5,725 nt of DNA from assembly GCA_938038645.1 (NCBI GenBank), contig CALHTA010000229.1, forward strand, positions 1 to 5,725, read 5' to 3'. Position numbers and translations under genes: made by a program. Source of the stretch: an uncultured Thiotrichaceae bacterium. Lineage in GTDB: Bacteria > Pseudomonadota > Gammaproteobacteria > Thiotrichales > Thiotrichaceae. This document shows, piece by piece, positions 1 through 4,149 of the stretch; position 1 is the stretch's first letter; every line of letters starts with the position of its first letter. The notes under the pieces are model-generated. The model searched no databases, was not told where the DNA came from, and saw only the letters and a program-made list of their open reading frames with translations.

Positions 1-37
1 GTTTTTAAGCACTTAATATCCATCAATTTTATCCAGC

Positions 38-58
38 AAAACAGGCTGAGAGCCTGTT
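38..58 (-). terminator. Probable intrinsic terminator after aroG
   Basis: Read on the minus strand, a perfect 8-bp stem (AACAGGCT / AGCCTGTT, 40-47 with 51-58) closes a 3-nt loop (CTC) about 8 nt after the aroG stop codon. The stem runs into a short T run (TTTT, counting the last stem bases), followed by GC. The position right behind the gene fits a Rho-independent terminator for the hisG-aroG transcript. The T tract is short, so termination may be incomplete. There is no T run on the other side, so it should not act on plus-strand transcription. Confidence 0.6.
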
Positions 59-66
59 AAAAATCT

Positions 67-1128
67 TTACAGGTTGCGACGCGTTTCAACCGCACTTGCC
101 AACTGCTCAAGCACTGTAATCGTGTCATCCCAGCCAATACAAGCATCGGTGATACTCTGACCATAGGTTAAGGTGCTTTTATCAACGCCTTCGCCTTTCT
201 GATTACCTGCAACCAAATGACTTTCGATCATGACACCACTAATATCATAACTGCCATTCGCAATTTGATTAGCGACGGTGGTTGATACCTTCAACTGATT
301 CTCATGCTTCTTGCGACTGTTCGCATGACTGAAATCAACCATCAATGATGGCGAAAGACCATTTTTACGTAAGTCATTTGACGCATCTTCAACACTGACA
401 GAATCATAATTCGGACGTAATCCACCGCGCAAAATCACATGACAATCTTCATTGCCTGCTGTCGTAAAGATAGCCGAATGTCCTTCCTTAGTCACAGACA
501 AAAAGTGATGAGGATTTGCGGCCGCTTTAATCGCGTTGATAGCAATATCAACATTACCGTAAGTACCGTTTTTGAAGCCAATAGGACATGAGCTACCTGA
601 AGCTAACTCTCTGTGGCCTTGACTTTCAGTAGTACGGGCGCCAATTGCACCCCAACTAATCAGATCTGCAACGTATTGTGGCGAGATCAAATCTAGAAAC
701 TCAGTGGCAGCGGGCATGCCTTTCTCTGAAAGCTCCAGCAGCAAGTTACGCGCTACCTTAAGGCCTTTATTAATGTTGTACTCACCCGAGATATCCGGAT
801 CGTTAATTAAACCCTTCCAACCTACACTAGTGCGTGGCTTTTCGAAGTAAACACGCATGACTATTTGTAACTGATCTTTTAATTGTTCCTGCAAAACAGA
901 CAGACGATCTGCATACTCATGAGCGGCTTTAGTATCATGAATCGAGCATGGCCCTACAACGACCAACAATCGATCATCTTCACCTTTGATAATTCGATGC
1001 GCTTCTTGCCGAGCTTTGACAACCGTCTTGGTTGCCGCTTCAGTAATTGGAAATTCCCGTAGCAATTCATCTGGAGCCATTACCTTTTCCATATCGGTAA
1101 TGCGTAGATCATCCGTAACGTGTTTCAT
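67..1128 (-). CDS. aroG: 3-deoxy-7-phosphoheptulonate synthase (DAHP synthase, class I, AroG type)
   Basis: This enzyme condenses phosphoenolpyruvate and erythrose 4-phosphate to DAHP, the entry step of the shikimate pathway to Phe, Tyr, Trp and folate; it is cytoplasmic. The 353-residue product has the usual length of class I enzymes (about 350). Visible motifs: VVVGPCSIHD (57-65 region, metal ligand C61), YFEKPRT (94-100, K97), GARTTESQ (163-170, R165), GFKNGT (184-189, K186), ILRGG (232-236, R234), DFSHANS (265-271, H268), MIESHLV (300-306, E302) and SITDACIGW (325-333, D328). C61, H268, E302 and D328 match the four metal ligands known for E. coli AroG; the last is shifted by two because of a small insertion near 311-320. 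SVTKEGHSAI (211-220) and ACIGW resemble AroG (Phe-regulated) more than AroF. D6/D7, P150, Q151, S180 and F209 of the Phe pocket are present, but residues 179 and 221 differ from E. coli. It is probably co-transcribed with hisG, 15 bp upstream. Confidence 0.97.
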   Translation of the reverse strand: MKHVTDDLRITDMEKVMAPDELLREFPITEAATKTVVKARQEAHRIIKGEDDRLLVVVGPCSIHDTKAAHEYADRLSVLQEQLKDQLQIVMRVYFEKPRTSVGWKGLINDPDISGEYNINKGLKVARNLLLELSEKGMPAATEFLDLISPQYVADLISWGAIGARTTESQGHRELASGSSCPIGFKNGTYGNVDIAINAIKAAANPHHFLSVTKEGHSAIFTTAGNEDCHVILRGGLRPNYDSVSVEDASNDLRKNGLSPSLMVDFSHANSRKKHENQLKVSTTVANQIANGSYDISGVMIESHLVAGNQKGEGVDKSTLTYGQSITDACIGWDDTITVLEQLASAVETRRNL

Positions 1129-1131
1129 AAA

Positions 1132-1139
1132 TCCCCTTT
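1132..1139 (-). promoter_or_regulatory. Strong ribosome binding site for aroG
   Basis: On the minus strand AAAGGGGA ends 3 nt before the aroG ATG and is an excellent Shine-Dalgarno match. It lies wholly within the 15-bp hisG-aroG gap. It fixes the aroG start at 1128 and indicates that aroG is translated independently from a shared message; there is no room for a separate promoter between the two genes. Confidence 0.8.
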
Positions 1140-1143
1140 AATC

Positions 1144-1773
1144 CTAAGCAACTGCAGCCGAAACTTTATCAATGATATTTTTCAACTGCTTATGTTTTGT
1201 TTTCATTGAAGCTTTATTGACAACCAAGCGCGAGCTGATATCAGCCATATGCTCTTGTGGCACTAAGCCGTTAGCTCTCAAAGTATTTCCTGTATCAACC
1301 ACATCCACTATACAGTCGGCTAGGCCTACTATTGGCGCTAGTTCCATTGAACCGTAAAGCTTTATAACCTCAATCTGCCTTCCTTGCTCTGCAAAATAAC
1401 GACGAGCGCAGTTTACAAATTTCGTCGCCACCTTTAACTGACCTTCAGGCAAAGGTACATCTTTCAATCCAGCCGTCATTAACTTGCAGCAGGCAATGTT
1501 TAAATCAAGCATTTCGTAGAGACCATCGCCTCCATGCTCCATTAAAACATCTTTCCCAACAACGCCTAAGTCTGCCGCACCATACTCAACGTAAGTCGGC
1601 ACGTCAGTCGCGCGAATAATCACTAACTTAATATGCTCAGAGGTCGTATCCAAAATCAGCTTTCGGCTTGTTTCAGGATCATCGAGCGCTTCGATGCCGG
1701 CTGCCTTTAACAGAGGCATCGTCTCTTTGAAAATACGTCCTTTGGAGAGGGCAATTGTAATCGTTTCAGTCAT
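1144..1773 (-). CDS. hisG: ATP phosphoribosyltransferase, short-form catalytic subunit
   Basis: HisG joins ATP and PRPP to give phosphoribosyl-ATP, the first and flux-controlling step of histidine biosynthesis, in the cytoplasm. At 209 residues this is the short form (about 205-215), not the roughly 300-residue long form with a C-terminal regulatory domain. Visible motifs: [11 protein letters not shown] (7-17) near the N-terminus, the domain-I stretch [14 protein letters not shown] (64-77 region), and the PRPP-binding loop [14 protein letters not shown] (157-170), followed by [10 protein letters not shown] (about 180-189). Short-form enzymes work as a hetero-octamer with HisZ, a catalytically dead histidyl-tRNA-synthetase paralogue; hisZ is not in this window. 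The start ATG has only a weak upstream purine stretch (GGAA about 10 nt away), but the N-terminal motif begins at the usual distance. aroG follows after 15 bp, an unusual partner since hisG commonly sits with other his genes or hisZ. The other his genes are absent here. Confidence 0.96.
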   Translation of the reverse strand: MTETITIALSKGRIFKETMPLLKAAGIEALDDPETSRKLILDTTSEHIKLVIIRATDVPTYVEYGAADLGVVGKDVLMEHGGDGLYEMLDLNIACCKLMTAGLKDVPLPEGQLKVATKFVNCARRYFAEQGRQIEVIKLYGSMELAPIVGLADCIVDVVDTGNTLRANGLVPQEHMADISSRLVVNKASMKTKHKQLKNIIDKVSAAVA

Positions 1774-1819
1774 AGTATCGTTATTCCACGCACTTTATTA
1801 CGGGTAATTTTCCCGCCAA

Positions 1820-1840
1820 CGGTAAAGCTGATCTTTACCG
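1820..1840 (-). other. Perfect inverted repeat in the hisG leader
   Basis: CGGTAAAG and CTTTACCG (1820-1827 and 1833-1840) form a perfect 8-bp stem with a 5-nt loop, 46 bp upstream of the hisG start. A weaker 4-bp stem (CGGG / CCCG, 1801-1815) follows on the hisG side. No T run follows on either strand, so it is not a standard terminator for bpt. It could be a leader RNA structure or a DNA operator; the sequence does not say which. No histidine-rich leader peptide is encoded beside it, so a classic his attenuator is not supported. Confidence 0.5.
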
Positions 1841-1854
1841 AAAAACAAATGCGA

Positions 1855-1860
1855 ATCATA
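1855..1860 (-). promoter_or_regulatory. Candidate -10 element for hisG-aroG
   Basis: TATGAT (5 of 6 to the sigma-70 -10 consensus) lies about 80 bp upstream of the hisG ATG on the coding strand. Seventeen bases further upstream the hexamer GTGTTA matches the -35 consensus at only 3 of 6. If used, the leader would be about 75 nt and would carry the 1820-1840 hairpin. This is a motif-only guess; read-through from bpt is an alternative. Confidence 0.25.
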
Positions 1861-1927
1861 ACGAAATTAAGGGCGAATAACACCCTACGATTAGCCTTAC
1901 AAACGACCTTACGGGAATTTTGGAAGA

Positions 1928-2629
1928 CTACTGCTTCAACAGAGGCTTCCAAACGCCGTCAGATAAACCTTCGAGGGGTTGGTAACGAGTTTTATAATTC
2001 ATTTTTGAACAATCTTTAATGTAATAGCCAGGATATACGTATTCTAAATTTTGCGCTTTTGCAAAATCCATTTGCCATAACAAAGCAAATACACCTAGGC
2101 CTCTTTTACTGCCTTTAATAGGGTCAAAAAAGGTGTATACCGCTGAAAGCCCTGATTCCAAACGATCAACTGCTGCTACACCGATCAGCGCTTCTTGATC
2201 AAAAAACTCTACAAACAGCGTGTCACACCAATGAGCGGTTAAAAAATCTTTAACTCCATCGGCATCGGTGTCTTGATGGCGACTTTTCAAATAGTCTGCA
2301 TAAAGTTCCACATAATCAGCCTTAAAGCCATCTTCATTTAAAACTACTTTAAGGTCTTGGTTCATCTTTAAATTGCGGCGTTGGCTTCTGTCGGGCTTAA
2401 ATTCGCTCACTTCAATTCTAGTGGTTATGCAAGACTGACAATCCTGACAATACGGACGGTAAACCTGACTTCCACTGCGGCGAAATCCAGATTTAATGAG
2501 GTAGTCATAAACGGACATATCCATTGAAAAATCGGGATCGATTACTGCGTTACGCGCGATTTTACCGGGGAGATAAGCGCAAGTATGCATTGCAGTCGGG
2601 TAAATTTTTAGGGGTTTTGAAAAATCCAT
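1928..2629 (-). CDS. bpt: Aspartate/glutamate leucyltransferase (bacterial arginyl-tRNA-protein transferase family)
   Basis: Bpt enzymes transfer leucine from Leu-tRNA to proteins with N-terminal Asp or Glu, making them substrates for ClpS/ClpAP in the bacterial N-degron pathway. The 233-residue product has close to the usual family length (about 235-250). The N-terminal ATE domain shows HTCAYLPGK (15-23, C17) and the cysteine cluster YCQDCQSC (60-67; C61, C64, C67). The C-terminal GNAT-like domain carries VYTFFDP (164-170) and VYPGYYIKDCSKMNYK (198-213), both typical of the family. The ATG at 2629 gives a normal family N-terminus, but no clear Shine-Dalgarno precedes it (the nearest purine run, AAGG, is about 15 nt away), so initiation may be weak. 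The common gamma-proteobacterial partners aat, clpA and infA are not next to it; the neighbours are an RNase gene and hisG. Whether this enzyme uses leucine or arginine cannot be read from the sequence. Confidence 0.95.
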   Translation of the reverse strand: MDFSKPLKIYPTAMHTCAYLPGKIARNAVIDPDFSMDMSVYDYLIKSGFRRSGSQVYRPYCQDCQSCITTRIEVSEFKPDRSQRRNLKMNQDLKVVLNEDGFKADYVELYADYLKSRHQDTDADGVKDFLTAHWCDTLFVEFFDQEALIGVAAVDRLESGLSAVYTFFDPIKGSKRGLGVFALLWQMDFAKAQNLEYVYPGYYIKDCSKMNYKTRYQPLEGLSDGVWKPLLKQ

Positions 2630-2700
2630 AACGGGGTAGTATTACCTTAATTCGACACTAAACGTACGAGGCTTGATTGGGGAACCTCACGACTGGTTTT

Positions 2701-2729
2701 AGAGTAAAACGATGTAACTTTTCCATCAA
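2701..2729 (-). promoter_or_regulatory. Candidate sigma-70 promoter for bpt
   Basis: TTGATG (2729-2724, 4 of 6 to -35) and TACTCT (2706-2701, 3 of 6 to -10) are separated by exactly 17 bp, giving a leader of roughly 65 nt before bpt. It starts just past the 2736-2778 hairpin, as expected if that hairpin ends or separates the RNase transcript. The hexamers are mediocre matches, so the call rests mainly on spacing and position. Confidence 0.25.
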
Positions 2730-2735
2730 TCTAAA

Positions 2736-2778
2736 CCCTGATCGGAGGCAAGCCCAAAAGCTACCATCCGACCGAGGG
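2736..2778 (-). terminator. Long bulged hairpin between the RNase gene and bpt (possible terminator)
   Basis: On the minus strand the arms form 17 base pairs in blocks of 4, 2, 5, 4 and 2, interrupted by three single-base bulges and closing a 6-nt loop (TTTTGG). The strongest blocks are CCCT/AGGG, TCGGA/TCCGA and GGTA/TGCC. Two of the pairs are G-U wobbles that work only in minus-strand RNA, so the structure favours the coding strand. It starts about 20 nt after the RNase stop codon. The tail is TTTAGATTG, a poor U tract, so it may be an inefficient terminator, a 3'-end stabiliser or a processing site rather than a classic terminator. Confidence 0.45.
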
Positions 2779-2797
2779 AACCTTACAAAAATTTTAT

Positions 2798-3784
2798 TTA
2801 GTAAGAGGCTACCAATCCGGAATCGCCTCTACAATTGGTATATTGTTTTTTCCCTGCTTTCAACATCTCCTCAAGAGACGATGTTGCAGGGTCACCATAC
2901 AAACCAATCCATAGCTCCGTCAACTGGTTCTTTCGATCGCAACGTAAACCCACTGATTTAGACGCACCTTTTCCGAAGCTTTCTTCCATTGCATTGCGTA
3001 TTTTCTTCAATGTGATTTTCTTGCCTTTCAAAGAGGTGATTAGCTCATCAACACTTCCTTTATCGATTTCTTTGGCCAAGCGAATTGAGTCGGCATAATA
3101 GGTCTCAGCATCGGCGCTATAACATGTGCCATGCTTGATCCACTCATGACGCTGGAGGTTTGAACTAAACCCGGGCATGTATTTCTTAAGCTCGTTTTTG
3201 GTTTTAGAGGACAACTTTAGAGGCTTCAAAAGATCCCAACGCCCTCTTCTATCGATGGCTTTATCAGCATCGCTCACGCCGCAATAAGCGTTATCTTTGG
3301 GTTGTGGCCACAATCCGTGCAGCGACAAATGCTTTGAACTGTATTCACCGCGTTTAGCACTTCTACATTCCTTTTTCCTACCATGTGTTGCACAAAAGCC
3401 CGGCTGCCAGCTCATTGCTAATAAATAGTGCTTTGCTTTAGCTTTACGCGCTTTCTTTACTATCGGCGCTGGTTTTGGCTTGCTGCTTGAAGTAATGCGA
3501 GTAGCACTTCCATCTAAGGTCCCACAATCAACCGACACCCACAACAACTTGCTCTTAGAAATCGCAATTTGATAATGACTTGGTGATGGTTTATTTTTCT
3601 GTTTAACCTGATATTTTTTTCCAGACTTCAAACCCGTCTTGCCAGTCTGTTTACTGATAGAGCGATATGCATCACAGTCTTTCGTAAGCACAAAAGTCCC
3701 TTTAATACGCTCACTAGCGGTGGCGGCGGGCACCATAATAAAGCTTGTTGTTACAAAAAACAGAAAGCAAAAAACGCGATTCAT
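2798..3784 (-). CDS. Secreted RNase T2-family ribonuclease with an extra N-terminal module
   Basis: RNase T2 enzymes cleave single-stranded RNA through 2',3'-cyclic phosphate intermediates; the bacterial members, such as E. coli RNase I, are periplasmic or secreted. The 328-residue product starts with a signal peptide: K/R near the start, hydrophobic residues 4-20, then AATAS, with a likely cut near 23-24. Residues about 28-89 form a small separate region with two cysteines (C37, C87), followed by a Lys/Pro/Ala-rich linker (about 100-118). The catalytic domain begins near 119 and carries both family signatures: CAS I LSLHGLWPQ (153-161, H156) and CAS II HEWIKHGTC (213-221; H213, E214, H218). 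Further cysteines (131, 140, 168, 221, 282, 318) suggest disulfides, consistent with export. E. coli RNase I is about 268 residues, so the N-terminal module explains the extra length. The ATG is preceded by GGGATAAG at good spacing. I leave the symbol blank because the architecture differs from rna of E. coli. Confidence 0.93.
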   Translation of the reverse strand: MNRVFCFLFFVTTSFIMVPAATASERIKGTFVLTKDCDAYRSISKQTGKTGLKSGKKYQVKQKNKPSPSHYQIAISKSKLLWVSVDCGTLDGSATRITSSSKPKPAPIVKKARKAKAKHYLLAMSWQPGFCATHGRKKECRSAKRGEYSSKHLSLHGLWPQPKDNAYCGVSDADKAIDRRGRWDLLKPLKLSSKTKNELKKYMPGFSSNLQRHEWIKHGTCYSADAETYYADSIRLAKEIDKGSVDELITSLKGKKITLKKIRNAMEESFGKGASKSVGLRCDRKNQLTELWIGLYGDPATSSLEEMLKAGKKQYTNCRGDSGLVASY

Positions 3785-3806
3785 AAACTTATCCCAATAT
3801 TGTTAG

Positions 3807-3870
3807 ATTGTAGGTTGAGTAATTTATTTTAAGATTACATTAGTTAGGTAGATGGCCTTTATTGTAGGTT
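3807..3870. repeat. Pair of 10-bp direct repeats upstream of the RNase gene
   Basis: The decamer attgtaggtt occurs exactly at 3807-3816 and 3861-3870 on the plus strand, 54 bp apart start to start (about five helical turns). On the minus strand each copy reads AACCTACAAT and contains a -10-like TACAAT. The copies lie 23 and 77 bp upstream of the RNase start. They may be paired regulator sites, duplicated -10 regions or chance. Confidence 0.4.
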
Positions 3871-3938
3871 CATAAAGAACGCTTTCGGACATGTATAAGT
3901 CTGTATTCAATTTTTCGTGACAACATAAATCAATCGGC

Positions 3939-4040
3939 GCTGGATAACAACATCCGGCTGAATGCTTAATAGCATAAACGCTTCGCCTCGTTGGTTAGCG
4001 GTGAAGCGCCTTTAAGTTTTGATGACGTCGGGAGGCGCTT
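3939..4040. other. Cluster of inverted repeats with mutually exclusive pairings
   Basis: On the plus strand four stems occur in 102 bp: I, GCTGGAT/ATCCGGC (3939-3945 with 3952-3958, one G-U); II, ATGCT/AGCAT (3962-3966 with 3971-3975, loop TAAT); III, CGCTTCGCC/GGTGAAGCG (3979-3987 with 4000-4008, one G-U); IV, AAGCGCCT/AGGCGCTT (4004-4011 with 4033-4040, perfect). Stems III and IV share 4004-4008, so only one can form at a time. The wobble pairs in I and III become C-A mismatches in minus-strand RNA, which leans towards a plus-strand transcript, but stems II and IV fold equally well on both. No T run follows. It may be a small RNA, a leader switch or a dispersed intergenic repeat; I recognise no known family. 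Confidence 0.45.
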
Positions 4041-4149
4041 ATTCTGCTATTCATCATCCTGCCTTGCATTTTTCCTGACTGGAAGGTCCACAACGGGAAG
4101 CTTCAAAATAATTTTGTCAGCACTCCATTGGGTTGAGCTTTAGCTCTAA

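Larger units (their letters stand above)
3785..4149. other. 365-bp gap between recQ and the RNase gene
   Basis: No convincing protein gene is present. The RNase-proximal half (3785-3935) is AT-rich and should hold the RNase promoter; TACAAT -10-like hexamers occur at 3866-3861 and 3812-3807 on the minus strand, but neither has a good -35 partner. An inverted repeat GTAAT-N10-ATTAC spans 3819-3838 and could be an operator half-site pair. The middle (3939-4040) is a more GC-rich cluster of hairpins, described separately. The recQ-proximal part has only short AT palindromes (for example CAAAAT-A-ATTTTG, 4104-4116) and a 5-bp hairpin just after the recQ stop, none followed by a T run. Confidence 0.6.

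Noticed and set aside
1..23. Possible start of another minus-strand gene (ATG at 23, reading MDIKCLK)
   Set aside because: Only seven codons fit before the window edge and there is only a weak GGAT upstream, so it cannot be supported.
1172..1357. 61-codon plus-strand frame inside hisG
   Set aside because: It lies wholly antisense to the well-supported hisG gene.
1770..1952. 60-codon minus-strand frame overlapping the bpt end and the hisG start (ATGA overlap)
   Set aside because: It overlaps the bpt C-terminus, has no ribosome binding site or recognisable motif, and its internal 29-codon version (ATG at 1859) has neither a Shine-Dalgarno nor the histidines expected of a his leader peptide.
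2677..2961. 94-codon plus-strand frame across the RNase 3' end
   Set aside because: More than half lies antisense to the RNase T2 catalytic domain; there is no family resemblance and its start has no ribosome binding site.
2835..3098. 87-codon plus-strand frame inside the RNase gene
   Set aside because: It is antisense to a gene with intact catalytic motifs and has no features of its own.
3942..4000. Possible integron attC site (ATAACAAC ... GTTGGTTAGCG with an inner hairpin)
   Set aside because: TAAC-AAC can pair with GTT-G-GTTA, but the putative R' (GTTAGCG) and R'' (GGATAAC) break the GTTRRRY / RYYYAAC consensus, and no integrase or cassette is present.
4136..4147. GAGC-TTTA-GCTC hairpin next to the recQ stop as a terminator
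   Set aside because: The stem is only 4-5 bp and no T run follows it in the direction of recQ transcription.
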